Shown one piece after another: positions 16,746 to 26,423 of a stretch of 28,434 bases of DNA. How positions within the stretch are numbered: position 1 is the first letter of the stretch; each line of letters starts with the position of its first letter. Source of the stretch: JBLKSS01 sp047607725 (GTDB lineage: Bacteria; Pseudomonadota; Gammaproteobacteria; Enterobacterales; Enterobacteriaceae); contig NZ_JBLKSS010000126.1 in assembly GCF_047607725.1 (NCBI RefSeq), positions 1 to 28,434 on the forward strand, written 5' to 3'. The position numbers were made by a program, and so were the translations under genes. The notes beneath the pieces were generated by a model. That model saw only the letters and a program-made list of their open reading frames with translations, had not been told where the DNA came from and made no database searches.

Positions 16746-18377
16746 CTACGCCCGTTTTTGATAGTCGCCCGCGGCTTTGACGAAGCCCGCGAATAACGGA
16801 TGACCATCACGGGGCGTCGAGGTGAACTCCGGGTGGAACTGGCTGGCGACAAACCACGGATGATCCGGGTATTCGATAATCTCCACCAGCTTATTATCTC
16901 CCGACCAGCCGGCGACGCGCAGCCCGGCGGCCTCAATGTGTTTCAACAGCATGTTGTTGACTTCATAGCGATGTCGGTGGCGTTCCATGATGGTGGCCTC
17001 GCCGTACAATGCTCGCGCCAGGCTGCCGTCCGCCAGATGGCAGGGTTGGCTGCCGAGGCGCATCGTGCCGCCCAGGTCGCTTTGTTCGCTGCGCATTTCC
17101 ACATTGCCGTCCTCATCGCGCCATTCGGTGATAAGCGCCACTACCGGATACTTACAGTCTGGCACAAATTCGGTGGAGTTGGCATCCTGCATCCCCGCCA
17201 CGTGGCGAGCAAATTCGATTAACGCCACCTGCATGCCCAGGCAGATGCCCAGGTACGGGATCTTTTGCTCGCGCGCGTATTGCGCGGTCAGGATTTTACC
17301 CTCCACGCCGCGGTAGCCGAAGCCGCCGGGGATAAGAATAGCGTCCAAATTTTTCAAAATTTCGACGCCGCGGGTTTCAACATCCTGAGAATCGATCAGG
17401 CGGATATTTACTGTCAGGCGATTTTTCAGTCCGGCGTGTTTCAGGGCCTCGATAACCGATTTATAGGCGTCCGGCAACTCGATATATTTACCGACCATGC
17501 CAATGGTTACTTCACCGACCGGATTCGCCTGTTGATAAATCACCTGCTCCCATTCTGACAGATCCGCCTCGGGACAGTTCAAGCTGAATCGTTTACAAAT
17601 ATAATAGTCCAGCCCTTGCGATTTCAATAGCGCCGGGATTTTATAAATTGAATCAACATCTTTAAGCGAAATCACCGCCTTTTCCGGCACGTTACAGAAT
17701 AAAGCAATTTTCTCCCGCTCGTTGTTGGGCACCGACCGATCGGAACGGCATATCAGCACGTCAGGCTGGATACCGATGGACAGCAGCTCTTTCACCGAAT
17801 GCTGGGTCGGCTTGGTTTTCACCTCCCCCGACGCCGCCATATAAGGCACCAGGGTCAAATGCATGTAGAGGGTGTGCTCGCGTCCGACTTCCACCGCCAT
17901 TTGACGAATGGCTTCCAGAAACGGCAGCGATTCAATATCCCCCACCGTACCGCCGATTTCCACGAGTACCACATCATGGCCTTCGCCGCCTTCGATAATG
18001 CGTTCTTTAATGGTGTTAGTGATGTGGGGAATTACCTGAATGGTGGCGCCCAGATAGTCGCCGCGGCGCTCTTTGCGCAGCACGTCGGAATAGATGCGGC
18101 CGGTGGTGAAGTTGTTGCGGCACGACATTTTGGTACGGATGAAGCGCTCATAGTGCCCTAAGTCCAGATCCGTTTCGGCGCCGTCTTCGGTCACGAAAAC
18201 CTCGCCGTGTTGGATAGGGCTCATGGTACCCGGATCCACATTGATGTAGGGGTCCAGCTTCATGATGGTAACGTTAAGGCCCCGGGCTTCGAGAATAGCC
18301 GCCAGGGAGGCTGCGGCAATGCCTTTACCCAAGGAGGAGACGACCCCACCGGTTACAAAAATATAGTTTGTTGTCAT
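16746..18377 (-). CDS. pyrG: CTP synthase
   Basis: PyrG aminates UTP to CTP with glutamine and ATP. The product is 543 aa (E. coli 545). The N-terminal synthetase domain has the P-loop-like GGVVSSLGKGIAAAS, the LDPYINVDPGTMSP block and VEIGGTVGDIES. The C-terminal class I glutaminase domain has the PGGFGYRG oxyanion strand, the catalytic Cys in GICLGMQ and the His-Glu pair in SQFHPEF. No internal damage is seen. It precedes eno on the same strand, as in enterics generally, and has a plausible promoter of its own just upstream. Confidence 0.97.
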   Translation of the reverse strand: MTTNYIFVTGGVVSSLGKGIAAASLAAILEARGLNVTIMKLDPYINVDPGTMSPIQHGEVFVTEDGAETDLDLGHYERFIRTKMSCRNNFTTGRIYSDVLRKERRGDYLGATIQVIPHITNTIKERIIEGGEGHDVVLVEIGGTVGDIESLPFLEAIRQMAVEVGREHTLYMHLTLVPYMAASGEVKTKPTQHSVKELLSIGIQPDVLICRSDRSVPNNEREKIALFCNVPEKAVISLKDVDSIYKIPALLKSQGLDYYICKRFSLNCPEADLSEWEQVIYQQANPVGEVTIGMVGKYIELPDAYKSVIEALKHAGLKNRLTVNIRLIDSQDVETRGVEILKNLDAILIPGGFGYRGVEGKILTAQYAREQKIPYLGICLGMQVALIEFARHVAGMQDANSTEFVPDCKYPVVALITEWRDEDGNVEMRSEQSDLGGTMRLGSQPCHLADGSLARALYGEATIMERHRHRYEVNNMLLKHIEAAGLRVAGWSGDNKLVEIIEYPDHPWFVASQFHPEFTSTPRDGHPLFAGFVKAAGDYQKRA

Positions 18378-18428
18378 GCTGAACCTGAGAAATTAGGTGT
18401 AAAGACGGAATAACCAAGACGGGAAAAC

Positions 18429-18457
18429 AGTATATCTGAAGCCGCATTGCGCCACAA
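18429..18457 (-). promoter_or_regulatory. Candidate pyrG promoter
   Basis: On the minus strand TATACT (18434-18429) is a near-consensus -10 box. It is preceded, with a 17-base spacer, by the weak -35 box TTGTGG (18457-18452). It lies about 50 bases before the pyrG ATG. Visual match only. Confidence 0.4.
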
Positions 18458-18713
18458 ATATTCGTTTTGCTCATTCGCCCGCGCCCCGTTGCCGACCGCG
18501 CACCGCCCCGCCCGGCGAGATGAGGGTAAACATGTTAAATAACAATTACATAGACAACAAACTGGCCGTATCCCCTGTCGCGGCGCGTCAACCACCGCGG
18601 TACGTCACCTGCCACCGGAACGCCTGCCTTCGTCGCGAAGTCGCGGGCTGGGTCGGCGGCGCCCGGTTACGCCTCTTTTCCCGGCGCTTGACCTGCTGCC
18701 AGGCATCTTCCAT

Positions 18714-19070
18714 TTACTCCAGGCTCGCCTGAGTAAGCGTAAGCCCCTGCGCGTCAATAATCGCTTCCACCTGGCGGAAGCGACGCTCGAATTTGCGGTT
18801 GGCCTGTTGCAGAGCGACTTCCGCCGTCTGGCCCAGATGGCGCGACAGATTTACCGTGGCGAACAGCAAATCGCCCAGTTCGGCGCGCAGGTCGCCAAAG
18901 TCGCGCCGCGCGATGGCGTCGAGCACTTCATAGGTCTCCTCCAGCGTGCAGGGCGCGATGGAGTCAAAGGTCTGGCTTTTATCCCAGGGGCAGCCCGCCT
19001 GCGGGTCACGCAGACGGGTCATGATGGTCAACAGCCGGTGCAGCGCAGCGCCGGCATGCGGTTCAGACAT
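18714..19070 (-). pseudogene. mazG: Nucleoside triphosphate pyrophosphohydrolase MazG, tandem domains collapsed into one
   Basis: MazG hydrolyses (non-canonical) NTPs to NMPs. E. coli MazG is 263 aa with two tandem MazG domains. Here 118 aa remain. Residues ~10-68 match the N-terminal domain (RLLTIMTRLRDPQAGCPWDK, TLEETYEVLDAIARRDF). At ELGDLLF the sequence switches to the C-terminal domain (ATVNLSRHLGQTAEVALQQA, RKFERRF), skipping about 135 residues in frame. Both domains encode a GDLLF motif, so recombination between these repeats explains the junction. A TAA then stops after QASLE, while the ancestral tail MEDAWQQVKRREK remains readable in frame just beyond. AAGGA precedes ATG 19070; relA ends 18 bases upstream. 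Residual activity of the hybrid cannot be excluded. Confidence 0.8.
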
Positions 19071-19088
19071 AGAGCATCCTTTGACGAG

Positions 19089-21323
19089 TCAGTTACCGTG
19101 CAGCCGACGCGCGTCAATGACGTCCGGCAGTTGGTTGAGTTTCGACAGCACCCGCCCCAGCACCTGCTGGTTATAGATCTCGATATCCATATCAATGGTG
19201 GCCAACTGTTTCTTCACATCGCTGCGGCTGGCAACCCCCAGCACGTTGACCTTCTTGTTGGCGAGAATGGTGGTGATGTCGCGCAGCAGGCCGCTGCGGT
19301 CGTTGGCGGTCACTCTGACCACCAGCGAATACCCGCTGGAGTAGCTCTCGCCCCACCCCGCGTCCACAATGCGTTCCGGCGCGTTGGCCTGCAGATCCGC
19401 CAGTTGCTCGCAATCGGCACGATGGATGGAAATGCCGCGTCCCTGGGTGATAAAACCGGTGATATCGTCTCCCGGGATCGGCTGGCAGCAGCGGGCGATA
19501 TGGTGCATCAGGTTGCCTCCCCCCTCCACCACCACCCGGCCGTTATCGCGGTTGCGCGGCACCGGTGGGGTTTTCTGCGTCAGCTGACGCAGCGCCTGTT
19601 TGTCTTCCTCTTCGGCACTGGGCTTGTTCAGCTTACTCTGCAGGTAATTGACCATCTGGTTGATGCGCGCGTCGCCGCCGCCGATGGACGCCAGCAGTTC
19701 ATCGAGCGTATTGACGTTGTAGCGTGGCAGCAGCAGTTTTTCCGCCTCGCGCACGCTGATGCCCAGATGCTCCAGCTCCTCTTCCAGCAGTTGGCGGCCG
19801 GCGGCAATGTTTTTATCCCGATCCTGCTTGCGAAACCAGTTATGGATTTTGGAGCGCCCGCGGCTGGTGGTGACATAACCCAAGTTGGGATTCAGCCAGT
19901 CGCGGCTCGGGTTCGGGTGTTTCTGGGTGATGATTTCGACCTGATCGCCCATACGCAACTGATAGGTGAAGGGCACGATACGGCCGCTGATTTTAGCACC
20001 GATACAGCGGTGGCCCACATCGCTATGGATATGGTAGGCGAAGTCCAGCGGCGTGGAGCCGGCCGGCAAATCCACCACGTCCCCTTTGGGCGTAAACACA
20101 TAGACGCGATCGTCAAACACCTGGCTGCTCACCTCGTCGAGCATTTCGCCGGAGTCCACCATCTCTTCCTGCCAGGCCAGCAGCTTGCGCAGCCAGGTGA
20201 TGCGCTGCTCATAGCCGGATCGGCCGCCGGTCAGGGCGGTGCCGCCCTCTTTATACTTCCAGTGCGCGGCCACCCCCAGCTCGGCGTCCTCATGCATCTG
20301 GCGCGTGCGGATCTGGATTTCCAGCGTTTTGCCGCGCGGGCCCAATACCACGGTATGGATCGATTGATAGCCGTTGGGTTTCGGGTTGGCGACGTAGTCG
20401 TCGAACTCATCCGGCAAATGGCGAAAATGGGTATGCACAATGCCGAGCGCAGCATAGCAGTCCTGCAGACGCTCCACCACCACCCGCACCGCGCGCACGT
20501 CGAACAGCTCGTCGAATTCCAGCGCCTTTTTCTGCATTTTGCGCCAGATGCTATAGATGTGTTTCGGCCGGCCGTAGATATCGGCCTTCAGCCCTTCCTC
20601 CTGCATGGCCTTGCGCAGGGAGGCGACAAAATCCTCGATATACTGTTCGCGGTCGATACGCCGCTCGTGCAACAACTTGGCGATGCGCTTGTATTCATCG
20701 GGATGCAGGTAGCGGAAGCAGAAATCCTCCAGCTCCCACTTGAGCTGGCCAATGCCGAGGCGGTTGGCGAGCGGCGCATAAATATTGGTGCTTTCTTTTG
20801 CCGCCAGCACCCGTTCGTCTTCCGGCGCATCCTTCAGTTCACGCAAATGGGCGATACGCTCGGCGAGCTTTATCACCACGCAGCGGAAATCCTCGACGAT
20901 CGCCAGCAGCATGCGGCGCACGTTATCCACATGCTCCGGCGCCATGGAATCATTATGGGTTGCCTTCAACTGGCGGATGGCGTCCATATCGCGCACGCCG
21001 TGTACCAGTTCAACGATGCTCTTGCCGAATTCCGCCTCCAGCACCGTCTCTTCCACCACGCCGGCATCGGCCAGCGGGAACAATAGCGCCGCGCACAGGC
21101 TGTCGTTGTCCATACTGAGCATGGACAGAATTTCCACCATTTCAATGCCGCGCCACAGCAGCAGGGGGGCATCCGGGTGGTCCTTGCACCGCTGCTCGCA
21201 GTAGCGCCAGGTGTCGGCCAGGCGTTCACTTGATTGCGGATTGGCGAGGCCCAGACTGGCAACCCAGTCGTCCACGGCAAATTCGCACGCCGGGTTCAAA
21301 TGTGCACTTCTTACCGCAACCAT
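19089..21323 (-). CDS. relA: GTP pyrophosphokinase RelA, (p)ppGpp synthetase I
   Basis: RelA senses uncharged tRNA on starved ribosomes and makes (p)ppGpp. From ATG 21323 (GGGAG six bases upstream; a GTG two codons earlier is less likely) it is 744 aa, the same as E. coli. Domains in order are the pseudo-hydrolase HD region (HGVRDM in place of the HD motif), the synthetase region (YGRPKHIYSIWRKM, FDELFDVRAVRVV, NPKPNGYQSIHT), the TGS domain (VYVFTPKGDVVDLPAGSTPLDFAYHIHSDVG split across two strands), a zinc-finger region with HHIARCCQPIPGD, and a C-terminal ACT domain (GLLRDITTILANKKVNVLGV). No damage is seen. In E. coli mazEF follows relA; here mazG follows directly. Confidence 0.96.
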   Translation of the reverse strand: MVAVRSAHLNPACEFAVDDWVASLGLANPQSSERLADTWRYCEQRCKDHPDAPLLLWRGIEMVEILSMLSMDNDSLCAALLFPLADAGVVEETVLEAEFGKSIVELVHGVRDMDAIRQLKATHNDSMAPEHVDNVRRMLLAIVEDFRCVVIKLAERIAHLRELKDAPEDERVLAAKESTNIYAPLANRLGIGQLKWELEDFCFRYLHPDEYKRIAKLLHERRIDREQYIEDFVASLRKAMQEEGLKADIYGRPKHIYSIWRKMQKKALEFDELFDVRAVRVVVERLQDCYAALGIVHTHFRHLPDEFDDYVANPKPNGYQSIHTVVLGPRGKTLEIQIRTRQMHEDAELGVAAHWKYKEGGTALTGGRSGYEQRITWLRKLLAWQEEMVDSGEMLDEVSSQVFDDRVYVFTPKGDVVDLPAGSTPLDFAYHIHSDVGHRCIGAKISGRIVPFTYQLRMGDQVEIITQKHPNPSRDWLNPNLGYVTTSRGRSKIHNWFRKQDRDKNIAAGRQLLEEELEHLGISVREAEKLLLPRYNVNTLDELLASIGGGDARINQMVNYLQSKLNKPSAEEEDKQALRQLTQKTPPVPRNRDNGRVVVEGGGNLMHHIARCCQPIPGDDITGFITQGRGISIHRADCEQLADLQANAPERIVDAGWGESYSSGYSLVVRVTANDRSGLLRDITTILANKKVNVLGVASRSDVKKQLATIDMDIEIYNQQVLGRVLSKLNQLPDVIDARRLHGN

Positions 21324-21332
21324 ACCCACTCC

Positions 21333-22669
21333 CTATCTTGCAGAGATGCCGGAACGCTTGATAAATAACGCCATCGACTCAAGATGGCCGCTATGCGGAA
21401 ACATATCCAGCATCGCCAGGCGTGCCAGGGTGTAGCCTGCCGCCAATAAAATTTTGCTATCCCGCGCAAGCGTCGCCGGATTGCAAGAAACGTAGACAAT
21501 GCGCTGCGGCGCCACGCCGCCAATAGGGGTATCACGCCGGCCGCACCCGCTCTGGCCGGGTCGAGCAATATCTTATCAAATCCGCCCACAGCCCACGGTT
21601 GATGCATCACATCTTGCTCAAGATTTTCGTGAAAAAAAGTCACGTTGCCTAGTGAATTACTCTGCGCATTATATTGCCCATTCGCTACCAGCGCCGCAAC
21701 CCCCTCAACGCCGGTGACCTGCCCGCTCAAACGCGCCAGCGGCAGGGTAAAATTGCCCATGCCGCAAAAGAGATCCAACACCCGTTCGCCGGGCGCCGGC
21801 GCCAGCCAATCCAGCGCCTGGGCCACCATTTGCTGGTTGACCTCGTCATTGATCTGGATGAAGTCGCGTGGACTGAAACGCAGCGTCAGCGCCGCTATCT
21901 GATAATAGGGCGGCTCGCCGCTCAGGCATTCCAGGCGTTCGCTGTCGGGCGCGAGCCATACGCTGACCTGATGGGCGGCGGCGAAATCCAGCAGCCGGCG
22001 GCGATCCTCCTCCACCAGCGGTTGCAGGTGGCGCAGCACCATCAGTGGACCGTTATCCGCCGCCGCCAGTTCGACATGCCCCAGATGCGCCACGGCCCGC
22101 AGCCCCTGTAGACAGGCGCGCAAGGGCGCGATGAGCCGCTCGAGCGCCGGCCGCAAAATCGGGCAGGCGTGAATATCGACTAAATCGCTCGACTTTGCCT
22201 GCCGATAACCCATGCTAAGTTGGCGGGATTTCGGGCGATAGACCAGCCCCAGGCGCGTGCGACGCCGGTAACCATAGGCGCTGGATCCGATTTGCGCCAC
22301 CTCGGGCACTGCGTCTAGCTGTTCGCGCGCAAACAGCTGCGCCAGCGCCGCCGCCTTGGTGCGCTGCTGCAGCGCCTGGCTGATATGCTGCTGCTGACAG
22401 CCGCCGCACACCCCGTAATGGGGGCAGCGGGGAGCGACCCGGTCGGGGGCGTCGTTCAGGCGGCGGACCACTTCGCCGTGGCTGTATTGTCGTTTATCCT
22501 CGGTGAGACGCACCACGGCCTGCTCCCCCGGCAACAGCCCGGGGATGAATATGACCTTGCCCCGGTGGCGCGCCAGCCCCTGGCCGAACGCATCCAGTTG
22601 GTCACACAGGACCGTGACCCTTTTTTCCCGGGTCGCCACGCGACGGTTTGCAGAGTAGAATTGCGCCAT
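21333..22669 (-). pseudogene. rlmD: 23S rRNA (uracil1939-C5)-methyltransferase RlmD, frameshifted near the 3' end
   Basis: RlmD (RumA) methylates U1939 of 23S rRNA. The N-terminal TRAM-like domain, the 4Fe-4S cysteines (CPHYGVCGGCQQQH and HACPIL), FIQINDEVNQQM and the SAM site LDLFCGMGNFTLPLA are in frame through KILLDPARAGAAGVIPLLAA, about residue 384. A one-base loss at about 21513-21523 then shifts the frame. The true ending continues one frame over from 21515 (APQRIVYVSCNPATLARD ... LDMFPHSGHLESMALF) to TAG 21333. The catalytic Cys of SCNPATLARD and the general-base Glu of HLESM are thus removed from the main product, which instead runs on into the relA start region, to 21311. Upstream of relA as in E. 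coli. Confidence 0.87.
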
Positions 22670-22729
22670 AGATTGCCGGAAACGCCTTTGCGAAATGAGC
22701 CTGACGCTATTCTCCCATATTGGACCGCT

Positions 22730-25504
22730 ATGACCAAATACAGCTTGCGCGCGCGGATGATGATACTGATCCTGGCTCCGACGCTTTTCATTGGCTTACT
22801 GCTTATTAGCGCGTTTTTTGTCGTCCACCGCTATAACGAGCTGCAGCATCAGTTGGTGGACGCCGGCGCCAGCATTATCGAGCCGCTGGCGCTGTCCAGC
22901 GAATACGGTATGACGTTTCACAATCGCGAATCGGGGCGCCACCTGGTTAATTTGCTGCATCGCCACCACTCCGATATTGTGCGGTCCATCTCGCTGTTCG
23001 ACGTCAATAATACCCTGTTCGTTACCTCCAATTATCAACAGAATATGGCGCGGCTAAAGCTGCCGGACGGCGCGCCGCTGCCCGAGGGGCTAACGTTGCT
23101 GCGCTCGGGGTCGTCGCTCATCATGCGCACGCCCATCATGCGCGAGGACAGTCTACCGGACGGCGAGCGCGCTTACGGTGCGGCCAGCGACGCGATAAAA
23201 CCGCTTGGCTATATCGCTATCGAACTCGATATGGACGCGGTGCGGCTGCAGCAATATAAAGAGGCGTTTATTTCCACGCTGCTGTTGCTTTTGTGCCTTT
23301 GTTGCGCCGGGCTGTTTGCTTACCGGTTGATACGCGATGTCACGGGCCCTATCCACAATATGGTCAGCACCGTTGATCGCATCTGCCGCGGCCAGTTGGA
23401 CAGCCGGGTGGAAGGCTACATGCTCGGCGAACTGGATATGTTGAAAAACGGCATTAACGCCATGGCGATGTCGCTTAGCGCCTACCACGAAGAGCTGCAG
23501 CAGAATATCGATCAGGCGACCTCGGATCTGCGTGAGACCCTCGAGCAAATGAAAATCCAGAACGTCGAACTGGATCTGGCGAAAAAACGCGCCCAGGAGG
23601 CGGGGCGCATCAAGTCAGAATTTCTGGCGAATATGTCTCACGAGCTGCGCACCCCCCTCAACGGCGTTATTGGTTTTACCCGCCAGACGCTGAAAACACC
23701 GCTCTCCCCCACCCAGCGCGATTATCTGCAAACCATTGAGCGTTCTGGCAATCATTTACTGAGCATCATTAACGACGTGCTGGACTTCTCCAAGCTGGAA
23801 GCCGGCAAACTGATGTTAGAAACCATTCCCTTCGCGCTGCGCGCCATTTTGGATGAAATCGTGATCCTGCTGGCCCATACCGCCCACGAAAAGGGGCTGG
23901 AGCTGATTTTACAGGTACAGCGCGAAGTGCCGGAATATGTCATCGGCGACCCGCTGCGGCTGCAGCAGGTGATGACCAACCTTATCGGCAACGCCATCAA
24001 ATTCACCGAGCAAGGGCATATCATCATTCGCGTCAGCCGCCAGGGTCACGAGCGGGAGCGGGTGGAGATCAACGTGCAGATCCGCGATACTGGCATCGGC
24101 ATCGCCGCGCGTCAGCAATCGCAGCTGTTCCAGGCCTTCCGCCAGGCCGATGCCAGCATTACCCGCCGCCACGGCGGTACCGGTCTGGGGCTGGTGATTA
24201 CGCAAAAACTGGTGCGGGAGATGGGCGGAGAGATCAACTTCCGCAGCCGCGCCGGCCGGGGCTCGACCTTCTGGTTCCATATTCCGCTGCAGATCAACTG
24301 CCATGCCTGGGTGGACCCGCACCGCTACGATGCCCTGATGCACAAGCGTCTGGCGCTTATCGAGACCAACAGCGCGTCGGCGCAGGCCACACTCGAACTC
24401 TTGGCGGACACGCCGCTCGAGGTCAGTCACTATCCCGATCTGGACGCATTGGGCGATGCGCAGGTGGATATTCTGCTTATTGGTAAACCGGTGACCGCGA
24501 CGCTGTCGCTGCCGGAAATGCGCTACGAGCTGCTGCGGGCGAGCGGCCATGCCCGCTGTATCATCCTGGCGCTACCGGTCGCATGGATGGTGGAGGCGGA
24601 GCTGCTAAAACATATGGGCGCGGACGCCTGTCTGACCAAACCGGTGTCCGGCCAGCGCCTGCTACCGCTGCTGCAATCGCCGCCGGCCCCGCGACCGGGC
24701 GACGAGCCCGAGGCCGGCACGCCCTGCCTGCCGCTGACCGTGATGGCGGTGGATGATAATCCCGCCAATCTCAAACTGATCGGCGCCCTGCTACAAGAGC
24801 AGGTGGAGCACACTATTTTGTGCAACAGCGCCGCCGAAGCTATCGCCTACGCCGGCAAAAAGCCGCTGGATATCATTTTGATGGATATCCAGATGCCGGA
24901 AATCGATGGTCTGCGCGCCGCGGAGCTGATTCGCCAGCTGCCGCTACACGCCCATACGCCGATCGTGGCGGTCACCGCCCATACCATTAGCGATGAACGC
25001 CAGCGGCTGCTGGATGCCGGCATGATCCATTGTCTGGCCAAACCTATCGATGAAGCGATGCTGCGCCGGCTGCTATCGCGCCACGGCGTGCACGATAGCG
25101 CGGCGCTCGCGGGGCCGCGCGAGGGGCCAGGCGACGTTAGACCGCCGCCGGCGCCGGCCGGCAATCAGGATGTTTCGCTCGATTGGCAGCTGGCGCTGCG
25201 TCAGGCGGCGGACAAACCGGATTTGGCGCGGGAAATGCTGGGGATGCTGCTGGAGTTTTTGCCCGAAATCAAACAGCGGGTGGAAGCGGTGGCGAGCGGC
25301 GCGCACGATGAGCACATCGGCAGCTTGATCCACAAGCTGCACGGCAGCTGCAGCGGCGTGCCGCGGCTGCGGCGGCTGTGCGCAAATATTGAGCAGCAGT
25401 TGCGCAGCGGCGTCGAGGTTGCGGCGCTGGAGCCGGAATGGCTGGAAATGCTCGACGAGATCGAGAACGTGCGCATCGCCGCCCGCGCCTGGCTTAGCGG
25501 TTAG
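22730..25504 (+). CDS. barA: Hybrid sensor histidine kinase BarA
   Basis: BarA phosphorylates UvrY, which activates the csr small RNAs and so carbon storage and virulence control. The product is 924 aa (E. coli 918) from ATG 22730. Two membrane helices (about 10-32 and 181-200) flank a periplasmic region. Then follow HAMP (DVTGPI), the kinase core with H304 in SHELRTPL and ATP boxes NLIGNAIKF, DTGIGI and HGGTGLGL, a receiver domain with D719 (LILMD-like IILMDIQMP), and a C-terminal Hpt domain. In the Hpt domain H871 is kept, but two residues present in E. coli (GY of HGSCGYSGVPR) are missing. The open frame extends upstream across rlmD, but family similarity starts at MTKYSLR. Divergent from rlmD by 60 bases. 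Confidence 0.93.
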   Translation: MTKYSLRARMMILILAPTLFIGLLLISAFFVVHRYNELQHQLVDAGASIIEPLALSSEYGMTFHNRESGRHLVNLLHRHHSDIVRSISLFDVNNTLFVTSNYQQNMARLKLPDGAPLPEGLTLLRSGSSLIMRTPIMREDSLPDGERAYGAASDAIKPLGYIAIELDMDAVRLQQYKEAFISTLLLLLCLCCAGLFAYRLIRDVTGPIHNMVSTVDRICRGQLDSRVEGYMLGELDMLKNGINAMAMSLSAYHEELQQNIDQATSDLRETLEQMKIQNVELDLAKKRAQEAGRIKSEFLANMSHELRTPLNGVIGFTRQTLKTPLSPTQRDYLQTIERSGNHLLSIINDVLDFSKLEAGKLMLETIPFALRAILDEIVILLAHTAHEKGLELILQVQREVPEYVIGDPLRLQQVMTNLIGNAIKFTEQGHIIIRVSRQGHERERVEINVQIRDTGIGIAARQQSQLFQAFRQADASITRRHGGTGLGLVITQKLVREMGGEINFRSRAGRGSTFWFHIPLQINCHAWVDPHRYDALMHKRLALIETNSASAQATLELLADTPLEVSHYPDLDALGDAQVDILLIGKPVTATLSLPEMRYELLRASGHARCIILALPVAWMVEAELLKHMGADACLTKPVSGQRLLPLLQSPPAPRPGDEPEAGTPCLPLTVMAVDDNPANLKLIGALLQEQVEHTILCNSAAEAIAYAGKKPLDIILMDIQMPEIDGLRAAELIRQLPLHAHTPIVAVTAHTISDERQRLLDAGMIHCLAKPIDEAMLRRLLSRHGVHDSAALAGPREGPGDVRPPPAPAGNQDVSLDWQLALRQAADKPDLAREMLGMLLEFLPEIKQRVEAVASGAHDEHIGSLIHKLHGSCSGVPRLRRLCANIEQQLRSGVEVAALEPEWLEMLDEIENVRIAARAWLSG

Positions 25505-26336
25505 CGAGCGGGCGACCCGGGTGAAAACGCGCGCCCCTCCCGACTTGGGCGTGACAAGCCGCGGCGGTCAGCAGCAGCTGTGCGCCCACACCGTGGGACG
25601 TATCCAGCGCATTGGCCAAATCCTTGATGTGCAGGTCGATACGAAAACCGGGTTTGAAATTGCGGTCCAGCACCATCGGCGCTTTGGCATCCAGCACGGT
25701 GCTACCGGCCAGACCACCGCGGATCGCTTGATACACCAGTTCCTGATCCACGCCGGCCTTGGTGGCGAGCACCATCGCTTCCGACATGGCGGCGATATTC
25801 AACGCCACAATCACCTAATTCGCTAATTTAGTGACGTTACCGGCGCCAATGTCGCCGGTATGCACCACCGAGCCGGCTATCGACTTGAGCATGTCAACAT
25901 GGTGCTCGAAAATGCCTTTATCGCCGCCGACCATCACCGACAGCGTCCCGTCGATAGCCTTTGGCTCGCCGCCGCTTACCGGCGCGTCCAGCATCTGAAT
26001 ATGTTTCTCGGCCAGGGCCGCGGTAATTTCCCGGCTGGCCAGCGGCGCGATTGAACTCATGTCGATGACCACGCTGCCGGCTTTGGCCCCCTCTATCACG
26101 CCATTTTCACCGAGCACCACCTCTTTGACATGGGGTGAGTTGGGCAGCATGGTAATGATGACCTCGCACTGCTTGGCCACCGCTTTCGGCGACGTCGCCC
26201 GCTCGGCGCCGGCGGCCACCATTTCCTCAACCGATTCGGTGTTGCGATCCAGCACGACCAATGCGTAACCCGCCTTCAGCAGATTTTTACTCATCGGTTT
26301 ACCCATGATCCCCAGGCCAATAAATCCAATCTTCAT
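25494..26336 (-). pseudogene. garR: 2-hydroxy-3-oxopropionate (tartronate semialdehyde) reductase, nonsense-mutated and 3'-decayed
   Basis: GarR reduces tartronate semialdehyde to glycerate in galactarate/glucarate breakdown. The N-terminal Rossmann motif GFIGLGIMGKPMSKNLLKAG, MLPNSPHVKEV and DAPVSGGEPKAIDGTLSVMVGG match the family. The conserved GNVTKLANQ is cut by TAG at 25817-25815 in place of the Gln codon, codon 174, just at the catalytic Lys region. The remaining frame (IVALNIAAMSEAMVLATKAG ... NALDTSHGVGAQL) continues intact. After LLLTAA the family sequence is lost: about 35-40 C-terminal residues are replaced by unrelated ones, and the frame overlaps the 3' end of barA. garK, which follows garR in E. 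coli, is absent, so a deletion probably fused this end to barA. Confidence 0.88.
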
Positions 26337-26423
26337 CGTAACATCCTCTTGACTCGTGTAATTGACGTGGCGCCGTGGCGTTTAGCGCTCGGCGTTCAGC
26401 ATTTTGCGCTTAGTGCCAGACGC

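Noticed and set aside
19071..19088. mazEF toxin-antitoxin between relA and mazG
   Set aside because: E. coli has mazEF there, but the gap is only 18 bases and holds just the mazG ribosome-binding site.
18807..21086. A ~760-codon open frame on the plus strand opposite relA
   Set aside because: It is the antisense shadow of a GC-rich conserved gene; its His/Gln-rich translation resembles no family and relA is clearly the real gene. The same holds for long antisense frames opposite cysD (4982-6067) and cysJ (11740-12768).
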